64,000 nt of DNA from Halanaerobium kushneri. GTDB taxonomy: Bacteria > Bacillota > Halanaerobiia > Halanaerobiales > Halanaerobiaceae. The first letter of the stretch is position 1, and the number at the start of each line of letters is the position of its first letter. The stretch lies in NCBI RefSeq assembly GCF_900156285.1, contig NZ_FTNC01000004.1, forward strand, positions 1 through 64,000. Direction: 5' to 3'. Positions 24,846-34,682 of this stretch are shown here, one piece after another. Under the pieces are notes generated by a model. That model was given only the letters and a program-made list of their open reading frames with translations, did not search any database and was not told the DNA's origin. The position numbers and the translations under genes are program-made.

Positions 24846-26141
24846 ATGCTTTCAAGGTACAGCCGGGCAGAGATGGAGAATGTCTGGAGTGAGGAGAGAA
24901 AATATGAGATCTGGCTTGAGATTGAAATTGCTATTTTAAAGGCCAGAGCTGAGCTTAAGGAAATTCCAGTTAGTGCAGCTGAGAAGGTTGAGCAGGAAGC
25001 AGAGGTTGATTTAGCCAGGATAAAAGAAATTGAAGCAGAAACTCGTCATGATATGATTGCTTTTATTGAAGGAATCTCTGAGAATCTGGGTGAGGAATCG
25101 CGTTTTATTCATGAAGGAGTTACTTCTTCCGATATTAAAGATACAGCCCGGGCAATGCAGATGCAGCAGGCCTGTCAGCTGATTATAGAAGATTTAAGAA
25201 GTCTAAAAAACACTCTGGGCCAAAAAGCTCTGGCCGACAAAGATACAATTATGGTCGGCAGAACACATGGAGTTCATGCAGAGCCCATTACCTGGGGACT
25301 TAAGGTTTTAAACTGGTATCAGGAGATCGAGCGGCAGATTACCCGTTTTGAACAGCTGGAAGATATTGTAGCGGTAGGACAGATCTCCGGTGCGGTTGGA
25401 ACTTTTGCTACTATTGAACCGGCAGTAGAAGAGAGGGTCTGTGAGCTTCTGGGGCTTAAAAATTCAAAGGTTAGTTCTCAGATTCTGCAGCGGGATCGGC
25501 ATGCTGATTTTATCGAAAGAATTGCCCTGGCTGCTGCTTCTATAGAAAAATTTGCAACTGAAATTAGAAACCTGCAGCGGACAGATATTCTCGAGGTTGA
25601 AGAAGGTTTTCGCAAGGGACAGAAAGGTTCATCTGCCATGCCGCATAAAAAAAATCCTATTGTCTGTGAACGTTTAAGTGGTCTGGCCCGGGTAATCCGC
25701 GGTAATGTGGTTCCGGCTTTAGAAAATGTAAGCCTCTGGCATGAAAGAGATTTAACTCATTCTTCAGTTGAACGGGTTATACTGCCTGATAGTGCAGTAC
25801 TGCTCGATTACATGCTGCATAAGTTTAAAGGAGTAATGGAGGAGTTAGTAGTCAATGAGGATAATATGAAGCTCAATCTGGAGAAGACTCTAGGTCTGAC
25901 TTTTTCTCAGCGCTTAATGCTGGCCTTAGTGGAAAAGGGACTGCGCCGAGAAGACGCCTATGAGCTGGCCCAGAGAAATGCAATGACTGCCTGGGAAGAA
26001 AAGAAAGATTACAGAAAGCTGATTGCCGCTGATCAGGAAATTAGAGAATATTTAAATGAGAAAGAACTTGATCAGATTTTCGACTGGCAGGTTTATTTAA
26101 AAAACATTGATCGGGTTTTTGCGCGGACAGGATTAATTTAA
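24846..26141 (+). CDS. purB: Adenylosuccinate lyase
   Basis: About 431 residues. It starts MLSRYSRAEMENVWSEERKY, the standard PurB N-terminus, at ATG 24846 after GAGGGAGAT. The signature loop KGSSAMPHKKNPIVCERLSG, the catalytic TSSDIKDTARAMQ region and MVGRTHGVHAEPITWGLK are all present. It cleaves SAICAR to AICAR and adenylosuccinate to AMP, both with release of fumarate. It is followed by purA and purD, so the local genes cover IMP-to-AMP conversion plus an early purine step. Confidence 0.96.
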   Translation: MLSRYSRAEMENVWSEERKYEIWLEIEIAILKARAELKEIPVSAAEKVEQEAEVDLARIKEIEAETRHDMIAFIEGISENLGEESRFIHEGVTSSDIKDTARAMQMQQACQLIIEDLRSLKNTLGQKALADKDTIMVGRTHGVHAEPITWGLKVLNWYQEIERQITRFEQLEDIVAVGQISGAVGTFATIEPAVEERVCELLGLKNSKVSSQILQRDRHADFIERIALAAASIEKFATEIRNLQRTDILEVEEGFRKGQKGSSAMPHKKNPIVCERLSGLARVIRGNVVPALENVSLWHERDLTHSSVERVILPDSAVLLDYMLHKFKGVMEELVVNEDNMKLNLEKTLGLTFSQRLMLALVEKGLRREDAYELAQRNAMTAWEEKKDYRKLIAADQEIREYLNEKELDQIFDWQVYLKNIDRVFARTGLI

Positions 26142-26327
26142 GGATGCATATTCACTTTATTTTTGTTAAACTATAGTTAAGAGCTAAGAAGTTAGTATTT
26201 AATAGTCCTTAACTCAGATAAAGGAGAACTGCTGGAGAGAACAATATTTAATATTTAATTAAAATATTTTAGTAAAACAGTAGAGCTGAAAAGATTAAAT
26301 TAAAGAATAAGTGAGGAGAGAATTTAA

Positions 26328-27599
<1,272 letters not shown>

Positions 27600-27622
27600 A
27601 TAAAAGACGAGGAGGATCGGTT

Positions 27623-28915
27623 ATGAAGGTATTAATAGTAGGAAATGGAGGCAGAGAACATGCCTTAGCCTGGAAGCTATATCAGAGCGAAAAAGTAGAT
27701 AAAATCTACGCTGCTCCAGGTAATGATGGAATGTTAGAAATTGCAGAAAGAGTTGATATAGAAACAGATGAGATAGAATCCCTGGCCAATTTTGCTCGTG
27801 AAAATGAAATTGGAATGACTGTTGTTGGTCCGGAAGAGCCACTGGTGGCAGGGATAGTTGATTATTTTGTTGAGCGTGATTTGCCGATATTTGGACCTAA
27901 AAAACAGGCAGCACTGCTGGAAGGTAGTAAAGCTTTTGCCAAAGAAATTTTAAATAAATACAATATTCCAACCGGAGAGTACGAAGTTTTTACTGATCCG
28001 GACTCTGCTCTAAACTATCTTGAAAATGCTGAATATCCTCTTGTAGTTAAGGCTAATGGCCTGGCAGGTGGGAAGGGAGTAATTGTTGCTTCTAATTACC
28101 AGAATGCTCAGGATGCGGTTTCCAGAATTATGGAGGATAAGGCATTTGGTGATGCGGGTGACAGAATTGTAGTAGAGGATTTCATTGAAGGAGAAGAAGT
28201 TTCTATTTTTGCTCTGACAGATGGCCAGACTATTCTTCCTGTAACCAGTACCAGAGAGCATAAGGCAGTTTTTGAGGGAGAAGAGGGGCCGAATACTGGT
28301 GGTATGGGATCATATTCTCCTTCCCCCTATGTAGATGCAGAAGTAATGGATCAGATCTGTCGTGAGATCTTAAGACCGACCCTTCATGCTTTAAACAGTG
28401 AAGGGATTGATTACCGGGGTGTGATGCATGTTGGGATTATTCTGACCGAAAATGGTCCGGAAGTAATTGATTACAATGCGCGTTTTGGAGATCCAGAAAC
28501 TCAGGTTATTATGCCGCTGCTGGCAGAAGATCTGCTGGAGCTGATGCAGATGACCAATGATGTAAAATTAAAATATAAAAAAGAGATTAATGTTTATGGC
28601 AGTGATGCAGTCTGTGTGATTCTTGCTGCCGCTGGTTATCCTCTAACTTATGAGACAGGTTATGAGATTAAAGGATTAGAAAATCTTAAGCATCATGATG
28701 ATCTAATTGTTTTTCATTCTGGGACCAGGCTTGAAGATGGGAAATATTACACTGATGGTGGCAGAGTTCTCGGAATGACAGCAGTTGGAGAAGGAATCTT
28801 AAGCGTTATTGATTCTGTTTACAATTATATTAATGAGGTAGAGTTTAAAGACATGCATTACAGAACTGATATTGGTTTTACTATCTCAGAGGTGCCTGAA
28901 AACTCAGTTGAGTAA
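27623..28915 (+). CDS. purD: Phosphoribosylamine-glycine ligase (GAR synthetase)
   Basis: 430 residues. It begins VLIVGNGGREHALAWKL and contains the ATP-grasp signature VVKANGLAGGKGVIVAS and later FNARFGDPETQ-type sequence (YNARFGDPETQVIMPLL). It makes glycinamide ribonucleotide, the second committed step of purine synthesis. It starts 23 bp after purA and is probably cotranscribed. A strong hairpin, copy E of the repeat family, follows 15 bp after the stop codon. Confidence 0.97.
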   Translation: MKVLIVGNGGREHALAWKLYQSEKVDKIYAAPGNDGMLEIAERVDIETDEIESLANFARENEIGMTVVGPEEPLVAGIVDYFVERDLPIFGPKKQAALLEGSKAFAKEILNKYNIPTGEYEVFTDPDSALNYLENAEYPLVVKANGLAGGKGVIVASNYQNAQDAVSRIMEDKAFGDAGDRIVVEDFIEGEEVSIFALTDGQTILPVTSTREHKAVFEGEEGPNTGGMGSYSPSPYVDAEVMDQICREILRPTLHALNSEGIDYRGVMHVGIILTENGPEVIDYNARFGDPETQVIMPLLAEDLLELMQMTNDVKLKYKKEINVYGSDAVCVILAAAGYPLTYETGYEIKGLENLKHHDDLIVFHSGTRLEDGKYYTDGGRVLGMTAVGEGILSVIDSVYNYINEVEFKDMHYRTDIGFTISEVPENSVE

Positions 28916-28929
28916 TTTAGACAAAAAAT

Positions 28930-28972
28930 AACAAAAACCGACAGGTGCTGCGTACCTGTCAGTTTTTGTTGA
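28930..28972 (+). repeat. 38-nt palindromic repeat, copy E, forming a terminator-like hairpin
   Basis: AACAAAAACCGACAGGT pairs with ACCTGTCAGTTTTTGTT, 17 bp with one C-A mismatch, around GCTGCGT. Positions 28935-28972 align with the other copies of the family. The A-rich 5' arm and T-rich 3' arm would let it end purD transcription in either direction. Confidence 0.75.
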
Positions 28973-28993
28973 TATTTGCAGCAGAGATAGAGC

Positions 28994-29022
28994 TTGCATT
29001 TGTCTCCTGGAGTCGGTATAAT
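28994..29022 (+). promoter_or_regulatory. Promoter of cysE
   Basis: TTGCAT (28994-28999), 17 bp, TATAAT (29017-29022). Transcription would start near 29029, placing repeat copy D inside the 5' untranslated region of cysE. Confidence 0.55.
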
Positions 29023-29063
29023 AAACTTGAGTATGGAACTTATATTTTTATTTTAATAGATGG

Positions 29064-29110
29064 TTCGACAAAAACTTACAAGTACCGGGTACCCATCGGT
29101 TCTTGTCGAA
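29064..29110 (+). repeat. 38-nt palindromic repeat, copy D, in the cysE leader
   Basis: A perfect 8-bp outer inverted repeat TTCGACAA (29064-29071)/TTGTCGAA (29103-29110) encloses the family core (29072-29109) with GTACCGGGTAC inside. It ends 5 bp before the cysE ribosome-binding site AGGAGG, so its RNA hairpin could affect translation. It is in the same orientation as copy E, 100 bp upstream. Confidence 0.75.
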
Positions 29111-29127
29111 TTCAGGAGGTAAAATTT

Positions 29128-29784
29128 ATGTTTAAAAGATTAAAATGCGATATTAATGCAGTTTTTGATAGAGATCCAGCAGCTGATAATCTGCTGGAGG
29201 TTATCCTGGCTTATTCAGGCTTGCACGCTCTGCTTTTTCACCGTTTTTCGCACTGGCTTTACAGTAAGGGATTAAGAACGATCCCCCGTCTTATTTCCCA
29301 GCTTTCTCGTTTTTTGACTGGAATTGAAATTCATCCAGGAGCAGAAATTGGCTGTGGATTTTTTATTGATCATGGTATGGGGGTAGTAATTGGTGAGACA
29401 ACTGAGATTGGTGATAACGTAACTCTTTATCAGGGAGTGACTCTGGGAGGAACAGGTAAAGAACGTGGCAAACGTCACCCTACTATAGGGAACAATGTAG
29501 TGATTGGCGCTGGAGCTAAAGTGCTTGGTTCAATTAAAATTGGTGATGATGCTAAAATTGGTGCTGGCTCGGTTGTTTTAAAAGATGTGTAGGAAAATTC
29601 CACGGTTGTCGGTATTCCCGGACGAGTTGTAACCCGTGATGGCCGAAGAGTTCATCCGGAACGCGATTTAGAACATGCTGATCTTCCAGATCCAATTCGG
29701 GATAAACTGCGCGAATTGGAAGCAGATTTTTCAAAACTAAAAAAAGAAATTTTAACCAGTGATTCATTTGAAGATGTCGGTTAA
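29128..29784 (+). pseudogene. cysE: Serine O-acetyltransferase with an in-frame amber codon
   Basis: ATG 29128 after AGGAGG. The left-handed beta-helix acetyltransferase is well kept: [33 protein letters not shown] and [23 protein letters not shown] at 29590-29592 (codon 155) stops the frame. Translation in the same frame continues with ENSTVVGIPGRVVTRDGRRV and 40 more residues to TAA 29784, giving 219 codons, near the normal length. The stop falls at the position that is usually Pro in VPxxSTVVG. The product makes O-acetylserine for the CysK encoded at 36171. The truncated form lacks the last coil and tail that contribute to the active site and to CysK binding. It could be a nonsense mutation, a sequence error or amber read-through. 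Confidence 0.85.
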
Positions 29785-29820
29785 AATTGAGAGTTTAAAA
29801 TTTAATATAAATATTACAGA

Positions 29821-29853
29821 TGACAGTTTCCCTCAGGGAGCTGTCATTTTTTT
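29821..29853 (+). terminator. Rho-independent terminator after cysE
   Basis: ATGACAG and CTGTCAT pair, with TCCCT/AGGGA continuing the stem, and seven T follow. It separates cysE from the ATPase-TOPRIM cassette. Confidence 0.85.
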
Positions 29854-29940
29854 CTTGCTGTGATATAATAAAATTACTGAATTATAATTTTAATTAAATT
29901 TGGGAATTATTCTGCTTTGTTATTTAGGAGGAAGAGCGAA

Positions 29941-31218
29941 ATGGGTATCAAAAAAATTAAGGTTTCAAACTTTAAAAGTTTTAAGGAACTGGAAGTTAAT
30001 TTAAAACAATTTAATGTTTTTGTGGGAGCTAATGCGGCCGGAAAGTCCAGCTTTATTCAAATATTTGATTTTATTAGAGATATAATTCGCAGTGGCTTAA
30101 GCAATGCTATTTCAATGCAGGGGGGAGTTGAATATCTAAGAAATATTAATATTGGAGATCAGGAGCCCCTTAAGGTAGAGATTATTTTTGATCGCCCCAA
30201 TATACAGAAGATTGAAAAAGAAAATAATGATAATCTACTCTGTCGAGAAGCTTATGAAAGCAAATATCAATTCAAAATTGATTTTAATGGTGAAGATTAT
30301 ATAGTTAAAGAGGATCAATTAACTCTTAAATTTAAATACCATGAGATTGAAAAGAAAAACCAAATAGCTGAGAAAACTAGAAGACAAAAGGAAATGGGAG
30401 AAGTTATTCTCACATTGTTGAAAGAAGATAATAATCTAGATATTAAAATTGATAAAGATACTTTAAAAACAGATCAGATTAAAATTAATAAAGACAATAT
30501 ATTACCTTCATTTGTAGAAGAAATTAGCCTTTCTGATAAGGAATTGATTTTAGAGACCCCATTTGCTTTTATTATTGAGCGCTCACTTAAAGAAATTTTA
30601 GGTGGTATTTCAATTTACAATATTAATCCCTTATTATCTAAAAAAGCAACTCCTATAACTGGTAAGGCAGAATTAGAAGAAGATGGGGAAAATCTGGCCA
30701 TAGTATTAAAAAATATAATTGAAAATCCAGAAAAGGCAAGGAAATTTTCTAATATAGTTAAAGATATTCTTCCTTTTGTCAAGAATATTGATATTGAAAA
30801 ATTTGCTGATAAATCATTACTTTTCAAATTAAAAGAAGAATATTCCCAAAAAGATTATATTCCAGCTTCAATTCTTTCTGATGGAACTATAAGTACAATT
30901 GCTTTAATAATCGCCCTTTATTTTGAAGAGAAAAAAATTGCAATAATAGAAGAGCCTGAAAGAAATATTCATCCTCATCTTATTTCTAAATTGGTAGATA
31001 TGTTCATTGATGCATCAAAACATAAACAGATTTTGATAACCACTCATAATCCAGAGTTGATCAAGTACATTGATTTGCAGGATTTATTTTTGGTTCATCG
31101 TGATACAAGTGGATTTTCTAAAATTACCAAACCCGTAGAAAATAAAGAAGTTAAAATATTTCTTGAAAATGACATGGGAATAGATGATTTGTATATACAA
31201 AATTTACTGGAGGTGTAG
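29941..31218 (+). CDS. AAA/SMC-like ATPase (AAA_21/OLD-type), first gene of a two-gene cassette
   Basis: About 425 residues from ATG 29941 (AGGAGG upstream). The N-terminus IKKIKVSNFKSFKELEVNLK and Walker A GANAAGKSSF (G29-) are typical of OLD/RecF-like ATPases. After a charged helical insert come the signature-like ILSDGTISTIALIIALYF and Walker B KIAIIEEPERNIHPHLISKL, with the acidic EE intact. ITTHNPELIKYI is the H-loop. No nuclease domain is fused. A TOPRIM-like gene starts 2 bp after its stop. Such ATPase plus TOPRIM pairs (for example AriA/AriB of PARIS, RloA/RloB) act against phages. Confidence 0.82.
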   Translation: MGIKKIKVSNFKSFKELEVNLKQFNVFVGANAAGKSSFIQIFDFIRDIIRSGLSNAISMQGGVEYLRNINIGDQEPLKVEIIFDRPNIQKIEKENNDNLLCREAYESKYQFKIDFNGEDYIVKEDQLTLKFKYHEIEKKNQIAEKTRRQKEMGEVILTLLKEDNNLDIKIDKDTLKTDQIKINKDNILPSFVEEISLSDKELILETPFAFIIERSLKEILGGISIYNINPLLSKKATPITGKAELEEDGENLAIVLKNIIENPEKARKFSNIVKDILPFVKNIDIEKFADKSLLFKLKEEYSQKDYIPASILSDGTISTIALIIALYFEEKKIAIIEEPERNIHPHLISKLVDMFIDASKHKQILITTHNPELIKYIDLQDLFLVHRDTSGFSKITKPVENKEVKIFLENDMGIDDLYIQNLLEV

Positions 31219-31220
31219 TT

Positions 31221-31748
31221 TTGTATAAACAATTATATATCCTAGTTGAAGGAAATGACGATGAAAGATTTTTTAGAGAGATAATCATGCCTTTATTTGA
31301 AAATGATTATGATAATATTGCCATCTGGCAATACGCCCAGCAGAAATATAAAAAAATCAAAAAGTTTATTAAAAGTATTAATTCAATGGAGGCAGATTAT
31401 TTTTTGGTGGGAGATTTGGATGAAAATAGTTGTGTGACTGAAAAAAAAGAGAAGATTTTAGAGGCTTTTGGAAATGTTTCTCTTAAAAAAATCATTGTTG
31501 TTATAAAAGAAATTGAGAGTTGGTATCTTGCTGGATTGGATCAAAAAACAAGTTCAAATATTGGTATCCATAATTTTGAGGATACAAATGATTTATTTAA
31601 AGAGGATTTTAATGAATTATTAGAGACAAAATATGATTCTAGAATTGATTTTATGCAGGAAATTATAAAGGTATTTTCAATTAAAGTTGCATTAGAAAAA
31701 AATAATTCGTTTAGATATTTTTTCAATAAATTTATTAATATAAATTAA
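31221..31748 (+). CDS. TOPRIM-like protein, second gene of the ATPase cassette
   Basis: 175 residues from TTG 31221, with GGAGGTG 6-8 bp upstream. YILVEGNDDERFF (E10) and FLVGDLDENS (DxD near residue 65) fit the Glu and Asp-x-Asp positions of a TOPRIM fold. VVIKEIESWYLAGLD resembles the KEIExW strand of small OLD/DUF4276-like TOPRIM proteins. Such domains cut DNA or RNA, or act in topoisomerase-like chemistry, using two metals. The tight spacing after the ATPase argues for one functional unit. The exact family is uncertain. Confidence 0.65.
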   Translation: MYKQLYILVEGNDDERFFREIIMPLFENDYDNIAIWQYAQQKYKKIKKFIKSINSMEADYFLVGDLDENSCVTEKKEKILEAFGNVSLKKIIVVIKEIESWYLAGLDQKTSSNIGIHNFEDTNDLFKEDFNELLETKYDSRIDFMQEIIKVFSIKVALEKNNSFRYFFNKFININ

Positions 31749-31773
31749 ATCACTTAAAATGGGGGAATTAAAA

Positions 31774-32892
31774 ATGCAAAAGAGGAAGCTTGGGAAAACT
31801 GGATTGGAAATTAGTTTACTGGGATTTGGAGGATTTCATTTAATAGAAATTCCTGCCGATCAGGCTGCTAACTTATTAAATACCTATTTAGATAGAGGAG
31901 GTAATTATCTTGAGACTGCGGCTTCTTATGGTGATGGGGAATCAGAAAAGAAGATAGGAGAAATTGTAAAGCAAAGAAGAGATGAGATTATACTTGCCAG
32001 CAAAACTGGTGTTAGAGATGCTAAAGGAGCAATGGAGGAAATAGATCGGAGCTTAAAAAACCTGCAGACAGATCATCTTGACATTATTTTTATGCATGGT
32101 GTTGGTGATCAGGACGATTTAAATGATATATTAAAACCGGGCGGTTCACTGGAAGCAGCTAAAAAGGCAAAAGAAATGGGAAAGGTAAAACATATCGGAA
32201 TTACTGGACATGGACAGCCTGATGTTTTAATTGAAGCTTTAAAAACAGGTGAATTTGAAGTAATGATGACACTTTTCAACTATTTTGATAAATTCAACTT
32301 CCCTAAATTAGAAGCGGAATTGCTGCCTCTGGTTAAAGAAAAAAACATTGGTACTCTCTGCATGAAACCACTTGCGGATGGATTTTTATGGCAGAACGTG
32401 GAAGATGCTTTTCGTTATGTTTTTTCTTTGCCTGTAGATGCTGTAGTGACAGGAATGAATAATAGAGAAATGCTTGAAATGGATTTAAAACTGGCAGAGG
32501 AGTTTGAGCCAATGAATGAGGCTGAAAAAGAAGAATTGTTCGCTAATGCTGAGGAACTGGGAGATTATATCTGTCGTCAGTGTGATAGCTGCAGTGTATC
32601 GCAAAAATTTGGAGAAAATATTAAAGATGTATTTAGAATGGAAGGCTATTTTGATCGTCAGATGTATGATGGCAGGCCCAGAAATCCTGCTGAATATGCC
32701 CTGAGAGATCGTCTCCGTTTCTGGTTTGGCGATAGGGAACTGGCAGAAGAAAGATATAAGAAGCTGGATCTTAGTGCGGCAGATTTATTGGGAAAAACGG
32801 CTGAATTTAAAGCCTGTAAGTATGGTCTTGATCTAAAAAACAAGCTGGAGATAGTTGATTATAAACTGGGCGAAAGTGATATAATGAATTAG
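31774..32892 (+). CDS. Aldo/keto reductase with C-terminal iron-sulfur-like extension
   Basis: About 372 residues from ATG 31774, which has GGGGGA upstream; the nearby ATG 31759 would overlap that site. The TIM-barrel start QKRKLGKTGLEISLLGFGGF and the catalytic Asp-Tyr-Lys-His set can be followed: NYLETAASYGDGESEKKIG, ILASKTG and IIFMHG. The C-terminal extension holds CRQCDSC, a half of the cluster motif seen in the ferredoxin-containing AKR group (COG1453), with few further cysteines. An oxidoreductase of unknown substrate. Confidence 0.85.
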   Translation: MQKRKLGKTGLEISLLGFGGFHLIEIPADQAANLLNTYLDRGGNYLETAASYGDGESEKKIGEIVKQRRDEIILASKTGVRDAKGAMEEIDRSLKNLQTDHLDIIFMHGVGDQDDLNDILKPGGSLEAAKKAKEMGKVKHIGITGHGQPDVLIEALKTGEFEVMMTLFNYFDKFNFPKLEAELLPLVKEKNIGTLCMKPLADGFLWQNVEDAFRYVFSLPVDAVVTGMNNREMLEMDLKLAEEFEPMNEAEKEELFANAEELGDYICRQCDSCSVSQKFGENIKDVFRMEGYFDRQMYDGRPRNPAEYALRDRLRFWFGDRELAEERYKKLDLSAADLLGKTAEFKACKYGLDLKNKLEIVDYKLGESDIMN

Positions 32893-32904
32893 AATAGAGT
32901 TAAC

Positions 32905-32934
32905 AAAAAGCCCAGCTTTCAGGCTGGGCTTTTC
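32905..32934. terminator. Terminator between the aldo/keto reductase and the convergent DUF362 gene
   Basis: AAAGCCCAGC pairs with GCTGGGCTTTT. A on one side and T on the other make it usable from both strands. Confidence 0.85.
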
Positions 32935-32988
32935 TAAAGATTAATATAAAGCCGATTTTACACGACAGCTGTATATTATCTGCATATT

Positions 32989-34092
32989 TTATAAAGAGAC
33001 TAATTCATATTCTTTACTGCCCATTCCAATTTCTGCAGCATAATCAATCTGTCTAACTCCACCATCAGTATTTGGATGAACTGCTTTAAACTTATTTTCT
33101 CCCGGCTTCAAATCACGATCTTCAAGCATTCCTTTAGGCTCAGCCTGATTAACCAGATCTAAAGAGGCCTGCTCCAGAGCGACCGGATCTTTTGAAGCCA
33201 GAATACCAATATCATTAACAATTGGACGATCACTCCAGCCGGCACAATCACAGTCAGGTGAAACATTAGTAATGAAATTAATATAAACATTTTTTCTATC
33301 CTTTACAATTCCATAAGTAAATTCAACCTGACGCTCTTCCATACCTTCACTGGTTGACTCCCATTCTACAGAAATTGCATCTGTTGGGCAAGTGACAACG
33401 CATTCCCCACAACCAATACAAATTTCATGATCAATATAACTTTCATCTTCATTAATGATAATACAGTTTTCTGGACAGTGTTTGACACACTTCATACATT
33501 TAATACATTCTGATTCGGTAATTTCAGGTAGAACTGCCGAATGCATCATCTGCTTTCCAGCTCGACTGCCCAGTCCCATTCCAATATTTTTAAAAGTTCC
33601 TCCAAAACCAGCCAGTTCATGACCTTTAAAATGAGCAAGACTAATTAAAACATCTGCCTCCAGTACTTCCGAAGCAATACGAACATTATCAAAATGCTTA
33701 AGATTAACTTCAACTTCAGTAGAGCCTTTACCTTTTAGCCCATCTGCAATAATAATTGGTGCCTGGACGGTAGCATAACCAAATCCATTTCCGATGGCTG
33801 AGTTTAGGTGATCTACAGAATTGGACCTTTGTCCACTGTAGAGAGTATTAGCATCAGTCAAAAATGGTTTTCCTTTTAATTTCTTTGCAATTTGAACAAT
33901 TTCGCGGGTAAAAACCGGTCTAATAAAAGCTGTATTTCCGGGTTCTCCAAAATGTTGTTTAATTGCCACAAAATCATCTTTCTCAATTAATTCGTGAAAA
34001 CCTGCCTTATAAAACAATTTCCCCAATTTTTTAACCATACTTTCACTATTCGTTGTTGATTTCATATCGGCAATATAAACTTTGCTTGCCAT
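32989..34092 (-). CDS. DUF362 protein with two [4Fe-4S] clusters
   Basis: 367 residues. The DUF362 body (MASKVYIADMKSTTNSESMV, then DFVAIKQHFGEPGNTAFIRP) is interrupted at about 188-240 by two ferredoxin-type motifs, CIKCMKCVKHCPENCI and CIGCGECVVTCPTDAI. The remainder includes NISPDCDC-like (NVSPDCDCAGWSDRPIVNDIGI). These are widespread in anaerobes and are thought to transfer electrons; no reaction is established. GGGGAG lies upstream on the minus strand. Read away from the membrane protein and EAL-HDOD genes, which precede it on the same strand. Confidence 0.88.
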   Translation of the reverse strand: MASKVYIADMKSTTNSESMVKKLGKLFYKAGFHELIEKDDFVAIKQHFGEPGNTAFIRPVFTREIVQIAKKLKGKPFLTDANTLYSGQRSNSVDHLNSAIGNGFGYATVQAPIIIADGLKGKGSTEVEVNLKHFDNVRIASEVLEADVLISLAHFKGHELAGFGGTFKNIGMGLGSRAGKQMMHSAVLPEITESECIKCMKCVKHCPENCIIINEDESYIDHEICIGCGECVVTCPTDAISVEWESTSEGMEERQVEFTYGIVKDRKNVYINFITNVSPDCDCAGWSDRPIVNDIGILASKDPVALEQASLDLVNQAEPKGMLEDRDLKPGENKFKAVHPNTDGGVRQIDYAAEIGMGSKEYELVSL

Positions 34093-34139
34093 AAAAAATC
34101 TCCCCTTTCAAATAAAATTGAATTGTAAAGTCAGTGTTT

Positions 34140-34661
34140 TTAATTAGCTGATTGTATTTTGTCATTTACTTTAATGGCAGTTTTGCTGCCCAGGAGTCCC
34201 AGACAGTAGATTGTAATTCCAATTATAATTAAAAGCCAGCTCGAATTTTCACTCAGCAGTTTGTAGCCCAGTAAAAATTCACTTAAAATTATAAAACTAA
34301 TAAAACCATAAAACGGGAAAAAAGCAGTGGAGAAAACAATTTCAGTCTTTCTCTTATATTTTTTAAAAATATAAGAAGTGATTTCTGTCAAAATTCCTGC
34401 ACTCAAAATAGCTATTCCCATAAATACAGTAATGAAACTCATCATTATAGCAAAAAGAAGTGATAGAATAAGAATAACTCCATTTTTATTTATTTTTATT
34501 AAAGGAAAAGTATACATAAAGGCCAAAAATGGCGCCATCATAATAAATTTTGAGCCGGGTAAAGGTAGAATATAAGAAGAAAAATAAAAAATAAAACCTA
34601 AGACAATAATTAAGGCAACTGTAATTCCCATCAAAGAAATTTCTCTATTTTTAAAATGCAT
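34140..34661 (-). CDS. Small integral membrane protein, possibly an ECF-transporter substrate subunit
   Basis: 173 residues with five or six hydrophobic helices and an N-terminal MHFKNREISLMGITVALIIV. Size, helix number and the LPLPGSKFIMMAPFLAFM region resemble S components of energy-coupling-factor vitamin transporters. No diagnostic motif is visible and no EcfA/T genes are nearby, so this is a guess at the class. AGGAG lies upstream of its ATG. It follows the EAL-HDOD gene by 21 bp on the minus strand. Confidence 0.5.
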   Translation of the reverse strand: MHFKNREISLMGITVALIIVLGFIFYFSSYILPLPGSKFIMMAPFLAFMYTFPLIKINKNGVILILSLLFAIMMSFITVFMGIAILSAGILTEITSYIFKKYKRKTEIVFSTAFFPFYGFISFIILSEFLLGYKLLSENSSWLLIIIGITIYCLGLLGSKTAIKVNDKIQSAN

Positions 34662-34682
34662 AAATCTCTCCTCACAGTTAAA

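Noticed and set aside
26142-26327. Purine riboswitch upstream of purA
   Set aside because: Only a weak 7-bp inverted repeat (AGTTAAG/CTTAACT) is present. The conserved purine-aptamer loops are not recognisable.
28945-29127. Upstream extension of cysE
   Set aside because: The frame is open through repeat copies E and D, but the acetyltransferase sequence begins at ATG 29128, which has AGGAGG upstream.
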